NCBI GenBank assembly: GCA_900545245.1
Contig: UQYV01000045.1
Coordinates: 1-27,374 of the forward strand
DNA from: an uncultured Bacteroidales bacterium
GTDB lineage: Bacteria; Bacteroidota; Bacteroidia; Bacteroidales; UBA932
Direction of reading: 5' to 3'
DNA: 27,374 nt
Shown in pieces: positions 1 to 8,964 of the stretch (the stretch's first letter is position 1; each line of letters starts with the position of its first letter). The notes beneath the pieces are model-generated. The model was not told the DNA's origin. It saw only the letters and a program-made list of their open reading frames with translations, and ran no database searches. The position numbers and the translations under genes are program-made.

Positions 1-33
1 AAATTTGTTTAATTGTTAAACTTTATAATAATC

Positions 34-53
34 GTCCGGAACTTTTACCGGAC
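34..53 (-). terminator. candidate terminator hairpin after the PUL operon
   Basis: A perfect 6-bp inverted repeat, GTCCGG (34-39) and CCGGAC (48-53), encloses an 8-nt loop. It lies about 70 nt downstream of the stop codon of the last gene of the minus-strand operon. Read on the minus strand it is followed by an AT-rich stretch without a clean run of T. It could end the operon transcript or belong to a neighbour outside the window. The rest of 1-121 is AT-rich and shows no gene. Confidence 0.35.
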
Positions 54-121
54 AGTAATGATAAATAGTAATTAACTAAAAAACTGATTACATTACTTAT
101 AAACAAAAGGATGTGTTTGAA

Positions 122-1285
122 TCAGATTTTTGAGCCAAAAATTCTGTCGATGACCAGCGCAATCGCCGCATCGCCGCTCACGTTGCAGGCCGGGCCGTAG
201 CCGTCGAGGGCGAGGTAAATCGTCATCATCAGGGCGCACTGGTCAGGGGTGAAGCCCAGCACAGACTCAAGCAACCCGATTGAAGCCATGAGCACTCCGC
301 CCATCACACCCGGGGCAGCGACTGCCGCAACAGCCTGAATCAGAGCGAAATTAACGAACATCGCAGGCGTGATTTCAATCCCACACATATAGGCCACGGC
401 GACGGAAGTCACCGTCAGCTTTATCGTCGAGCCGCACATGTGCACCGTGGAGCAGAGCGGAATCACGAAATCGGCAATGTCCTTGCGCGTACCGTTCTTC
501 ATCGCACATTCGAGAGTGACCGGAATCACCGCCGAACTTGAACAGAGCGAAAAACCCGTGAAATAAGCCGGCATGATGTTCCAGAGACACTTGAAAGGGT
601 TCTTGCGGGCAACCGCGCCTGCAATGAGGTACTGAAGAATAAGGTAGCATATCGACAAGGCGACACCGGTAGCGATAATCTTCACTCCTGAGCCCATCAC
701 CACGGAAAGTTTTCCGGACGCGCTCATCTCGCACATCATCGTGAAGATGTAGAACGGGAGGAATGGTATGACCGCCTTCTCGATGGTGAGTTTCACTATG
801 TTCCCGAATTCGTCGAATCCCCTCTTGAGAGCCGTGGAATTTGTGAATATGATGCCGACACCGACCATAAACGACAGCAGCAGGGCAGTAAGAATGTCGC
901 ATATCGGTGGAATCTTGAGTTCGATGTAGGGCGCGAAAGTCTTGGCATCAGCCGCCGTCGCCGAAAGTTCGCCGACCTCAAGATAGTGCGGAAGCAGTCC
1001 GCTCGCGCAGCCGTAGGAGAAAAGTCCTGCCCCGACCGTGGAAAGATAGGAAATGGTCATCACGGCAATGAGCATCTTGCCCGCACCCTTGCCGAGGTTC
1101 GCAACCGAAGGAGTCACAAGGCCGAGCACGAGCAAAGGCACGATGAACTTGAGAATCTGCGCGAACAGAACATTGAACGTTTTGAGAATGCGCACGAGCA
1201 CATCCGGCGCCACAAGACCGAGCAGCGAGCCAAGCACTATGGCAATCAGCACTTTGGGAAACAGTCCCAACTTTATTTTCTTCAT
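122..1285 (-). CDS. dicarboxylate/amino acid:cation symporter (DAACS family, SstT-like)
   Basis: This 387-residue inner-membrane carrier belongs to the DAACS/GltPh fold, which couples solute uptake to Na+ or H+. Many hydrophobic segments are visible. Family landmarks include the serine-rich SSSA at residues 249-252 (HP1), an APG...GG HP2-like turn near 325, and the NxxGD ion-site motif (N368-D372). Two key positions are changed. The usual NMDGT reads HMCGST (282-287), and the residue matching the substrate-binding Arg of GltPh (Arg397) is Gly364. An acidic amino acid is therefore an unlikely substrate. A neutral solute such as serine or threonine is my inference; SstT also lacks the NMDGT aspartate. 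I chose the ATG at 1285 because the longer frame begins with GTG only two codons upstream. It is the last gene of the operon, 13 nt after GH97. Confidence 0.85.
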   Translation of the reverse strand: MKKIKLGLFPKVLIAIVLGSLLGLVAPDVLVRILKTFNVLFAQILKFIVPLLVLGLVTPSVANLGKGAGKMLIAVMTISYLSTVGAGLFSYGCASGLLPHYLEVGELSATAADAKTFAPYIELKIPPICDILTALLLSFMVGVGIIFTNSTALKRGFDEFGNIVKLTIEKAVIPFLPFYIFTMMCEMSASGKLSVVMGSGVKIIATGVALSICYLILQYLIAGAVARKNPFKCLWNIMPAYFTGFSLCSSSAVIPVTLECAMKNGTRKDIADFVIPLCSTVHMCGSTIKLTVTSVAVAYMCGIEITPAMFVNFALIQAVAAVAAPGVMGGVLMASIGLLESVLGFTPDQCALMMTIYLALDGYGPACNVSGDAAIALVIDRIFGSKI

Positions 1286-1298
1286 CTTCACAAAATTG

Positions 1299-3296
1299 TC
1301 AATAGATTCTTGCGACCCATCCGCCTCCAGGAGCCATGCTCAGGCTTACTTTCCGGTCGGCAGGAAGCATCTCCACAACCCTCTTGTAGTCGGAGGCTAT
1401 CTTTTTCGCGTTCACGCCGTCGCGGAATATTTCCATTTCATACTCCCCTTCAGGCAGGAAGCCGAGGTCGAGCGTCATCTCCCGCGCGTCCCAGTCGGTC
1501 ATCGCCCCGACATACCAGACGTCACCCGAGCGCCGGGCCACCGCAACATACTGCGCCACCTTGCCGTCAAGCGCGACAGTCTCGTCCCAAACTGTCGGAA
1601 CGGCCGAAATGAAGTCGGTACATTCCTGATTTGCCCTGTAGTTCGTCGGAGAGTCGCACATCATATTCAGCGGGGACTCGAAGACGACATATTCCGCGAG
1701 CTGACGACAGCGCGTGCCCTGGCTCATAGGCTCAGAACGCACAGGAAAATAGTTCTTGCGCGTGGCATTGCGCATCGACCCCTGCGTGTAGTCCATAGGA
1801 CCGGCCACCTGGCGGATGAACGGAATGGTCACGTCGTAGGTCACCTGATCCACCGACGGGTCGCTCCACTTCATTTGCTCAAGCCCGTGCACACCCTCAA
1901 AGTTCACGACATTCGGGTAGGTGCGCTGGAGTCCGGTCGGCTTGTAGGAACCGTGGAAGTCCATAAGAAGGTGATATTTGGCGCACATCTCGGCCGCCCT
2001 GCGGAACCAGTCGACCATAGGCTGGTCGTCGCGGTTCATAAAATCCACCTTGAAGCCCTTGACACCCATTTCTGAATAGTGCCGGCAGACATTCTCCATA
2101 TCCTTCGCAAACGGCCACCAGCCTGCCCAAAGAATAATACCCACACCGCGTTCGGAGGCATAAGGAATCAGCTCAGAGAGGTGAATCTCAGGCACTTCCA
2201 GCATGAGGTCGTTGGCATATTTCACTGCCCAACCCTCGTCGAGAATCACATACTCGATGCCGTTCTCCGCAGCGAAGTCTATGTAGTGGCGGTAGGTTTC
2301 GTCATTGACGCCGGTCTCGAAATCCACACCCTTCAGGTTCCACGCGTTCCACCATTCCCAGGCGACCTTACCGGGCCTTACCCAAGACCAATCGGTGTCT
2401 GAGGCCGGAGTCGCGAGTTTCCAGACAATGTCGGAGTCCGCAAGTTCCTTATCCTCGGAGGAAACGACGATTACGCGCCAAGGAAACGACGTCGCCCCGT
2501 CAAATTCGGCGATATGGTCCTTACGGGTATATACCATCTCCTGCACCATATTGTGTCCTCCGATTTCGGTTTTGTCCGGAATCCGCGCAAAATAGCCGCT
2601 GAGCGTCGTCTCCCCTCCTTTTTTATAGTTATAGAGGAACATCCCGGGGTAGTCCATAAGGTCGGCTTCTGTAAGCACGACTTTCTTGCCCTGAGGGCAT
2701 TCGACAAGAAGCGGGACTATGCTCCAGCGCTCCTTCCACTCCGAAAGCTTCGAGCGGGTGTAGGTGCACTGGAAATCGTTGACGAGAATATCCTCAAGAC
2801 TACCCTTCCATTTCTTATTGATATACGGAATTTCCGCATGCCAGTCCTCCGCAAAACGGAAATCCGCCTGTTCGTCGGTGACGGTGAAAGGAGTGCGGGA
2901 AAGGGATATGAACCTGTAGGCGCAGGCGTCATCGTATGCACGGAAGATGACCCTGTAGCCACCGCAGTCAAGTTCGAGTTCATTGAAATTTTCGCGGACC
3001 TCGGACTTCTTGTAGGCCACAGCCTCGGCAACCTCATCAACGCTGCGGGTGCGGGCGCGACGTGCCTTCATGGCCGTGCCGCCGTAGATCGTGCCGTCGC
3101 CGAGCGTCATCGAGGCCTGCGACCGCTCCAGCAGCAGGATTCCATCGTGGAGCACGTCGTAGCGGATGCCGTCTGCAGTCGAAATGTGCATTTCAAGCCT
3201 TCCGTCAGGCGATTTCAAGGTATATGCCTTCGGTGCGGCGCTCATCGTCAACGCCGCAGCCGAAAGCAAAATAAACATTAACAGGGTTTTCTTCAT
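1299..3296 (-). CDS. glycoside hydrolase family 97 (alpha-glucosidase/alpha-galactosidase type)
   Basis: This 665-residue protein has a cleavable signal peptide (about residues 1-20, ending in SAAP), so it should act in the periplasm or at the cell envelope. An N-terminal beta-sandwich (about 25-290) precedes a TIM barrel with GH97 landmarks: AWEWWN (312-317), ILDEGW (351-356), GFKVDFM (414-420), FHGSYKPTGLQRTYPN (447-462) and NFEGVHG (465-471). A C-terminal beta domain follows. Length fits the family. Asp418 sits in the segment that carries the nucleophile of the retaining B. thetaiotaomicron alpha-galactosidase. In inverting SusB-type enzymes this position is not Asp. Retaining chemistry is therefore my inference, with Glu467 or a nearby Glu as acid/base. 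The gene begins 5 nt after the EEP gene. The exact sugar cannot be told from sequence. Confidence 0.93.
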   Translation of the reverse strand: MKKTLLMFILLSAAALTMSAAPKAYTLKSPDGRLEMHISTADGIRYDVLHDGILLLERSQASMTLGDGTIYGGTAMKARRARTRSVDEVAEAVAYKKSEVRENFNELELDCGGYRVIFRAYDDACAYRFISLSRTPFTVTDEQADFRFAEDWHAEIPYINKKWKGSLEDILVNDFQCTYTRSKLSEWKERWSIVPLLVECPQGKKVVLTEADLMDYPGMFLYNYKKGGETTLSGYFARIPDKTEIGGHNMVQEMVYTRKDHIAEFDGATSFPWRVIVVSSEDKELADSDIVWKLATPASDTDWSWVRPGKVAWEWWNAWNLKGVDFETGVNDETYRHYIDFAAENGIEYVILDEGWAVKYANDLMLEVPEIHLSELIPYASERGVGIILWAGWWPFAKDMENVCRHYSEMGVKGFKVDFMNRDDQPMVDWFRRAAEMCAKYHLLMDFHGSYKPTGLQRTYPNVVNFEGVHGLEQMKWSDPSVDQVTYDVTIPFIRQVAGPMDYTQGSMRNATRKNYFPVRSEPMSQGTRCRQLAEYVVFESPLNMMCDSPTNYRANQECTDFISAVPTVWDETVALDGKVAQYVAVARRSGDVWYVGAMTDWDAREMTLDLGFLPEGEYEMEIFRDGVNAKKIASDYKRVVEMLPADRKVSLSMAPGGGWVARIY

Positions 3297-3301
3297 AAAA
3301 T

Positions 3302-4273
3302 CTAAATTTCAAATCCGCACATAACCGGATAGTGGTCGGAAATGTAGGTCACGCCATAGTCGGGGCTGTTCAACGTCACAAAGTCAAGGGCCTCGGCACC
3401 GCGGTAGAAGATGTGGTCGATGTTGCCGACCTTGCCGTTCTTGTATTCGGTGAAGCCGTTGAAGCTGATTGCCCCATCGTAAGAGTGCGCATCCTCCCGC
3501 GCCGACCACATGTACTCGGTCAGCGGCTCAAGGCTGCGCGGGCCGTTGCGCGTGGCACCGTCCGCAAGCGAGCAGTTAAGGTCTCCGACAAGGAAAAGCG
3601 CAGCATCTTTCTCTTTCACAATCTTTTCCATCTGTTCCACGGCAATCAGCGAAGCCTTGCGGCGTTCTTCAATGTTGTAGTGCTTCTTGCCAGTCTCCGG
3701 GTCTATGATTTCCTCCGGGTCGTGGGTGTAGTGGGTATCGAAGAAATAGACAATCTTTCCGTTCTCCTTAAGCTGAAGCTTCACCCATACGCTTCCGCGA
3801 ACCTGCCAGCCGGAAGCTCCGCAAGGATTGTGGCACGGAACCGAAGGGTCTGCCTCGTTGTAGTAGAAAACACCCTTGTCGAGAAGTTCAAACTTTGACG
3901 TCCGATACATTATCACAAGCGGAGGAAGATGATCGTCCGTGACATTAGAAACCGATCCGTCATAGGTCGGTACTCGCCACAAACCATACTCGGAGGCGAT
4001 GGAGAGTGTCTGAACTTTCTCCTCATTGCACTCCTGCAGTCCTATGATGTCGGGCTGGGTGTCGCTGAGCATATTCATATAGGCGAACTTTCTGTACGAC
4101 CACAGCTGTATGCCGGCGTCGGACTGTCCGCTGCGGATGTTCGACGACATCACCCTAATCCGAACCTGCTCCGGCCGCTCCTGCTCCGAATACTCGGTCT
4201 GCGGTTTCACCGGCTCGGCCTTTGTGCACATCACAAGAGATAGAGCCGACATTATAATAAGCATTCTTTTCAT
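3302..4273 (-). CDS. endonuclease/exonuclease/phosphatase (EEP) family hydrolase, exported
   Basis: This metal-dependent phosphodiesterase/phosphatase has the DNase I-like fold. All family motifs are present (numbered from this start): SSN (43-45), LQEC (79-82), THYTHD (180-185), GDLN (230-233), NIDHIF (284-289) and the terminal SDHYPV (312-317). It should therefore be catalytically intact. The N-terminus MKRMLIIMSALSLVMC looks like a lipoprotein or Sec signal with Cys at 16. A start 7 codons upstream (4294) is possible but puts a polar stretch before the signal. It lies 37 nt after the second DUF5689 gene and 5 nt before GH97. Family members cleave DNA, RNA, inositol phosphates or phospholipid head groups, and the substrate here is unknown. 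Its place in a SusCD operon suggests removal of a phosphate or phosphodiester from the imported ligand. Confidence 0.9.
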   Translation of the reverse strand: MKRMLIIMSALSLVMCTKAEPVKPQTEYSEQERPEQVRIRVMSSNIRSGQSDAGIQLWSYRKFAYMNMLSDTQPDIIGLQECNEEKVQTLSIASEYGLWRVPTYDGSVSNVTDDHLPPLVIMYRTSKFELLDKGVFYYNEADPSVPCHNPCGASGWQVRGSVWVKLQLKENGKIVYFFDTHYTHDPEEIIDPETGKKHYNIEERRKASLIAVEQMEKIVKEKDAALFLVGDLNCSLADGATRNGPRSLEPLTEYMWSAREDAHSYDGAISFNGFTEYKNGKVGNIDHIFYRGAEALDFVTLNSPDYGVTYISDHYPVMCGFEI

Positions 4274-4310
4274 AGCATTGAATTTCTGAATCATTGTCTT
4301 GCACGCGAGC

Positions 4311-6641
4311 CTAATTATACCTTACGGCGAAGTAGTCTATGCCATTACCGGACTTTGCCCCAGCCGGAGCGAGTCCTTCGCCGAAATAGGAGGTGTTCGT
4401 GTAGCGGTCGGACGGCTGAAGCCGGATGTAGACCCTGTCTTTCCCGAGCATCTCAGCAGGAAGAGGGAAATCGTACTGCTTGAACGCCGGGAGCTGCCAA
4501 TCCTGCTGGGCCGCACCTGCCACGCCGTCCGGAACCACATAGTCGGCAATCTTCGTCCACACAGAAGCGTCCTTGAGGTCTCCGCTCTCCGACCACCACG
4601 CTGTCCAATTGTATGGAGTCTTGCCGGTGGAACTTGTCTCTGCGCCGTATGATGTAAACTGCATGGAAAGATGCTCAGCGCTTATGCCCTTGGTCGAGAA
4701 CTCGATTATCCAAGATTCCGGCTCCGAGTCCTCTGAAGCCCACCATGTCTTGTTCATCCAGCCGTCAAGGAGAGTTGTAGAAGCACCGTTGTAGGTGCAT
4801 TTATTCGTAGAGCCCACCTTGCCTCTTCCGTCGTCATTGGTTTTGGAATAGTCAAAGACATAGCCGTCAGCAAACGAGTAGCCGAGCGGCTCGGCGAGCG
4901 ACGAGTCAAAACCCACATGACCCTTGAAAGGAGCCACTCCGGAGTTGGTTCCCGTCCAACCTATGTAGTTAAAGGTTGAAGGACATTTGGTGATGCCTCC
5001 TCCGGACGTGTGATAGAACTTCGCGGTAGGGTCGCCTTCGGTCGCCGGGAAATACGACACGCCGTCGACGGTCTTGAAGCCTGCTGCATAACGGAACTCG
5101 ACGAGTATGTTCGAAAACGAGACCTCCTTGTCGAATCCGATGTCAGAGTAGGACTGATGACGAATCTGGTAACGCCCGATATTGCCGTAAAGGTCCTCGT
5201 CGTCGTTGTCGCCATAGATATAGTTAGGGAAAAGTTCATGAACTATGACTCCCTTGAGCGTCCCGCTGCCGTATGGAAGTTTCACGCCGTCGCGCCTGTA
5301 AGGGCAGGTCGTGCTGGTGTAGGTGTATATGCTGCTGCCCTCCGAATCGCGTACAAGACGCGGATACTTTGAGATGTTTCCTTTTCCATGAGAGAGCGTG
5401 TAGGCATCGTTCAGCGGAGTGAGCGCCCCTTTGCGGACCGGAAATTCGCAGTCCTTGAGAGTGACATAAGTGTAGATGTCGGCATCCGTAAGTTCGGAGA
5501 TATGTTTTTCCTTCGACGGAACCGCATTTGCCGAACCGGCCTCGCGGACGAGCACATTCGACACGGTGAGTCCGCTGAGTTCATATCTCTCCGGATTGTC
5601 CTCCCTCAGGATTTCCGCGCCTTTGAGAAGAAGCGAGACTTTGTCGTAATGCCCGAAGATATTGTCGTCCGCCGTCTCCATCCTCAAGAGGAAGCCATAT
5701 TGTCCGTCGAGGCTTTCGATGTATGCCTTGCGGAGATATGCCGTATTGTCTGTGATGGTCGTCGAAACCTTCTCGTTGTCGCCGACATTGCCGCTCTCGC
5801 GGTTGCTTACGATGTAGCCCTCGATTATCACGGTCTCGTCAATCGCCACATTCTCGCCGCTGCGACCAAGAGCGCGGACCTCAGCGAAGGACATGGACTT
5901 GCCTATGCCGTTATCTCTGGTTTTCTGGACAATGTAGAGAGTCTGGCCGTATTCGGTGCCGAAGCCGTCGGTGTAGCAGACTTTCACCGAAGCTGTGCGG
6001 AGGTCATCCGTCGGATTCTTCGCACAGGCGATGCTGACGCTGCCCTCTTCCACAGTCGCCGAAGTAATCCAGTCAGTCGCATCACCGGTGTAGCTTACCT
6101 TGCAGAATATGTCTTTCCATTCGGAAACATTGGTAGTGTAGGCAACGCTGAACTTGCTGTCCTTGTCGCCGTCGAGAAGTTCGGACGAACGGACGAGGGA
6201 AAGCTCCGGCACGCGCTTGCCGTTCTGCTTGACAAAGATTGTGTCCGTGCGGGAGTCTGCCTTCACGACGAGCTTCACCATACGGGCGTAGTCACCGTTC
6301 TGGTCGCACTCTATGCGGAAGGAGCAGTCGCCGCTGAAAGCTATCTGGCGGCATATCTGCCACGAGTCAAGGTCGCGGATACGCATCCAGTCAACCTCGG
6401 AGTCGGCATAGCTCAGGACACAGTCCTGATTGGAGTAGATGTCGATTACCTTCTGGAGTTCGGTCACAGGCTTCCCGTCCTTGTATTCGGCCTTGGCCGG
6501 GAACTCGATTTCGGTTTCGGAGACGCCGAATTCCACAAAGTCGAACTTTTCCCTGTCTATCGAGGTGCAGGCAGCAAGGGCCCACACCACCCAAGCGACA
6601 GCGGATATTCTTATGATTGAACTTGGTTTCATGGCTGTCAT
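4311..6641 (-). CDS. BACON/DUF5689 domain surface lipoprotein, second copy
   Basis: This 776-residue lipoprotein (lipobox WALAAC, Cys25) has four parts. They are a BACON-like Ig domain (about 30-140), a second one (about 143-240), a DUF5689 domain (about 248-502; recognisable by REDNPERYELSGL and ISELTDADIYTYVTL), and a C-terminal beta-sandwich rich in Trp and Gly (507-776). The last resembles the jelly-roll modules of surface glycan-binding proteins. It is probably an outer-membrane ligand-binding accessory to SusC/SusD; no catalytic motif is seen. Its ATG overlaps the upstream TGA as ATGA (6638-6641), which suggests translational coupling to its paralogue. An alternative start three codons in (6632) gives the same signal peptide. 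The shared DUF5689 motifs show the pair arose by duplication, but the C-terminal modules differ. Confidence 0.82.
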   Translation of the reverse strand: MTAMKPSSIIRISAVAWVVWALAACTSIDREKFDFVEFGVSETEIEFPAKAEYKDGKPVTELQKVIDIYSNQDCVLSYADSEVDWMRIRDLDSWQICRQIAFSGDCSFRIECDQNGDYARMVKLVVKADSRTDTIFVKQNGKRVPELSLVRSSELLDGDKDSKFSVAYTTNVSEWKDIFCKVSYTGDATDWITSATVEEGSVSIACAKNPTDDLRTASVKVCYTDGFGTEYGQTLYIVQKTRDNGIGKSMSFAEVRALGRSGENVAIDETVIIEGYIVSNRESGNVGDNEKVSTTITDNTAYLRKAYIESLDGQYGFLLRMETADDNIFGHYDKVSLLLKGAEILREDNPERYELSGLTVSNVLVREAGSANAVPSKEKHISELTDADIYTYVTLKDCEFPVRKGALTPLNDAYTLSHGKGNISKYPRLVRDSEGSSIYTYTSTTCPYRRDGVKLPYGSGTLKGVIVHELFPNYIYGDNDDEDLYGNIGRYQIRHQSYSDIGFDKEVSFSNILVEFRYAAGFKTVDGVSYFPATEGDPTAKFYHTSGGGITKCPSTFNYIGWTGTNSGVAPFKGHVGFDSSLAEPLGYSFADGYVFDYSKTNDDGRGKVGSTNKCTYNGASTTLLDGWMNKTWWASEDSEPESWIIEFSTKGISAEHLSMQFTSYGAETSSTGKTPYNWTAWWSESGDLKDASVWTKIADYVVPDGVAGAAQQDWQLPAFKQYDFPLPAEMLGKDRVYIRLQPSDRYTNTSYFGEGLAPAGAKSGNGIDYFAVRYN

Positions 6642-8932
6642 TTATTGTATTTCACGGCGATTGGGCCTATTACAAGCCTGGAATTGCACCCATCGACAAC
6701 CTTCGCGGAATAATCCTTTTTCGAGAAATCCACGGTGGCATCATCTGCGGCAATAAAACGGATAGTCACATTGTCCTGGCCGGCAATTGCATCCGGCAGT
6801 TCAACACATTGGTCATCCAATGACGCAGGAAGGAACAGCAAAGTTGACTTTTCTGCGCCCATCGGACGAATCATCACTTTTTCAATAAGAATGTAATTCG
6901 TTCCGTCAAGCGAATATTCTACATTCCAATGAACAGGCCCCTGCGATGCTGCCTCTTCCTTATAGTTGCCTATAAGTGCTCCAAAAGAAAGGGTCATCTT
7001 CTTTCCTGCGGCATCCTTCGTTGAGAATTGGAATGTGGCGGCATCTTTTGCAGCACCATCTTTCCACCATACGGATTTATCTATATTTGCACCTTTCGGA
7101 TAACCTTTCGGATATGGCGACGTATGCCTGAATTGTAAGAAAGTGTTGGCCTGGGCCATAGATGACGCGGTAAATGTTCCTGTACCTGTCGTTGCCTCCA
7201 AGGATGATACACGACTGAAACCGGTACTATAATCCCAAGCAACAAGGATTTCACTGAAACCGTTATCTTTTATCTCTATGTCAGAAAGTTTCATCGGACG
7301 AATCTGGTATTTTCCGAGAATGTCTGAGCCATAATATTCGCTTGTGGTATTTACAATCACGCCGGAAACCGGACCAGAACCTTTCGGGACTCCAGCATCC
7401 GTAAGATACCACTCAGTGTCCGTGTTTACAATCATTCTTATTTCATTGCCGTTCACATCACGCAAAATGCGGTTATCAAAATTGATCCTCTTCGCGTCAA
7501 TCCATTCCTTACGCACATTCACCCAAGAACCATAGCAGAACGAAACCTCGACGTCAGGAAGTGTTACCCAAGTGTAGATATCCTCATCCGTAAGCTCAGC
7601 AATAGTCTTCTGACGAGCCGTCAACTGCACGTTTTCCTCCACAGTCACGGTGTTCGCACTGACTCCCTTGAGAGTGTAGCGCACCGGATTATCCTCGCGT
7701 ACGAGAGTCGCTCCCGCAAGGGAAATCTTCACCTTGTCGCCCTTCTTGAGAGTGTTGTCGGCAGCCGTTGCAAACTTGAGGCGCATACCATACTTGCCGT
7801 CAAGGGACTGGACATAGTTGGTTATTGCGGACTCATTGTCATCGTATGAAGTGGCGGAGGTCATCGGGTTCGTCTCCATATTCTTCTGACCTGCGTCAGC
7901 GACAATCACGCCCTCGAAGAAGTCCCCATCGAATGCCTGCTCGCCCGCAGACGGAAGAACAGCACGGAGTTCCTCGAAACTATACTGCCTTGTCTTGATG
8001 CCCTGGGTGACCTTGAGCTCGACAGCTATGCCCTTCGACGCAAGTTCGACCTTAATCACGGCCGTGCGGGCTTCCTTGGTATCATTGTCAGTCACATCGA
8101 ATGAAAGAGCCTCTGTCGTTGTGGTGACATTGCTTATCCAGTCCTTCTGGCTGCCCTCGTAGGTCACACTTGAGGTAAGTTCCGGCATGAACGTTCCGAG
8201 AACGCAGTCCCAAGGGGTCGTCTTTGTGCCCGCAAATGCCTCGATTGCCATCTCGGTCTCGTTCAGCGCGAGATGTCCCGGCTCGGCGCTCTGAGTGATT
8301 TCGGCAACAGCCCGATAAACGGACTCGTCAATGTCCGTGTAGGAAACCGTAAGCGTGCCCGTGCGAGCCTCTGAGGTAGTGTTCTCGGCAACGGTAAACG
8401 ACAGCTGCCCGTCCTTGAGCTCGAGAGAGCCTATCCACTCCACAGACGATTCCGCCTTAATCAGGCTCTGGTTGATGTTGGACTCGACTGCAATCGCGTC
8501 CTTCACCTCCCAGGCAATGTAGGACTTCTCGTTCTCGGCAAACGCGAGTTTCGGAGTTCCCTTCTCGCCTTCCTGATTCACGGTGATGATTATGGTTTTA
8601 TCCACACCGGCAGCGGTGAGCAGAATTTCCGCCCTACGGAGTATGTCCGGATTCTTCTTATAAGTGAGGATAAACTCCCCGTTGCCGGTGCCGCTGCCTT
8701 CTTCAATCGCAGCCCACTCCACGGCTTCCTTAAAGTCCGCGTTCCACTGTCCCTTGGCATAGACGAGCACGTGCTCCTTACCGGACTTCGGCTCAAGGTT
8801 TATGGTGTTGTCGTTCACGGCCAGAGTCATAGTCGTCGGAGATTCGGTCTCCTTCTGGCAGGATGCGGCGAAAAGCGCTGATGCGAGGGTCATCGCCGCA
8901 AGACATTTTCTTAAAATCGGTTTCATATCCAT
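6638..8932 (-). CDS. BACON/DUF5689 domain surface lipoprotein, first copy
   Basis: This 764-residue lipoprotein has signal MDMKPILRK...LFAASC (Cys25). Three BACON/Ig-like repeats follow (about 29-121, 129-216, 220-311), then DUF5689 (about 314-554; REDNPVRYTLKG, IAELTDEDIYTWVTL) and a C-terminal beta-sandwich (559-764) with GPVHWNVEYSLDGTNY. It is likely a surface ligand-binding protein working with SusC/SusD. The open frame extends upstream to 9055, but that extension overlaps the end of susD and breaks the signal peptide. I therefore place the start at 8932 (or 8926), 32 nt after the susD stop. The C-terminal module DNA (about 6640-7560) appears more AT-rich than the N-terminal part, so it may have a separate history. 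No enzymatic motif was seen. Confidence 0.83.
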   Translation of the reverse strand: MDMKPILRKCLAAMTLASALFAASCQKETESPTTMTLAVNDNTINLEPKSGKEHVLVYAKGQWNADFKEAVEWAAIEEGSGTGNGEFILTYKKNPDILRRAEILLTAAGVDKTIIITVNQEGEKGTPKLAFAENEKSYIAWEVKDAIAVESNINQSLIKAESSVEWIGSLELKDGQLSFTVAENTTSEARTGTLTVSYTDIDESVYRAVAEITQSAEPGHLALNETEMAIEAFAGTKTTPWDCVLGTFMPELTSSVTYEGSQKDWISNVTTTTEALSFDVTDNDTKEARTAVIKVELASKGIAVELKVTQGIKTRQYSFEELRAVLPSAGEQAFDGDFFEGVIVADAGQKNMETNPMTSATSYDDNESAITNYVQSLDGKYGMRLKFATAADNTLKKGDKVKISLAGATLVREDNPVRYTLKGVSANTVTVEENVQLTARQKTIAELTDEDIYTWVTLPDVEVSFCYGSWVNVRKEWIDAKRINFDNRILRDVNGNEIRMIVNTDTEWYLTDAGVPKGSGPVSGVIVNTTSEYYGSDILGKYQIRPMKLSDIEIKDNGFSEILVAWDYSTGFSRVSSLEATTGTGTFTASSMAQANTFLQFRHTSPYPKGYPKGANIDKSVWWKDGAAKDAATFQFSTKDAAGKKMTLSFGALIGNYKEEAASQGPVHWNVEYSLDGTNYILIEKVMIRPMGAEKSTLLFLPASLDDQCVELPDAIAGQDNVTIRFIAADDATVDFSKKDYSAKVVDGCNSRLVIGPIAVKYNK

Positions 8933-8964
8933 ATATTCAATTATGCAGTGTATAATTCGTATCA

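Noticed and set aside
1053..2075. 340-codon plus-strand open frame across the carrier and GH97 genes
   Set aside because: Overlaps two well-supported genes on the other strand and crosses their boundary; no protein-like features.
5388..6620. 410-codon plus-strand open frame opposite the second DUF5689 gene
   Set aside because: It is fully antisense to a gene with clear domains, has no signal or family motif, and arises from the codon bias of the real strand.
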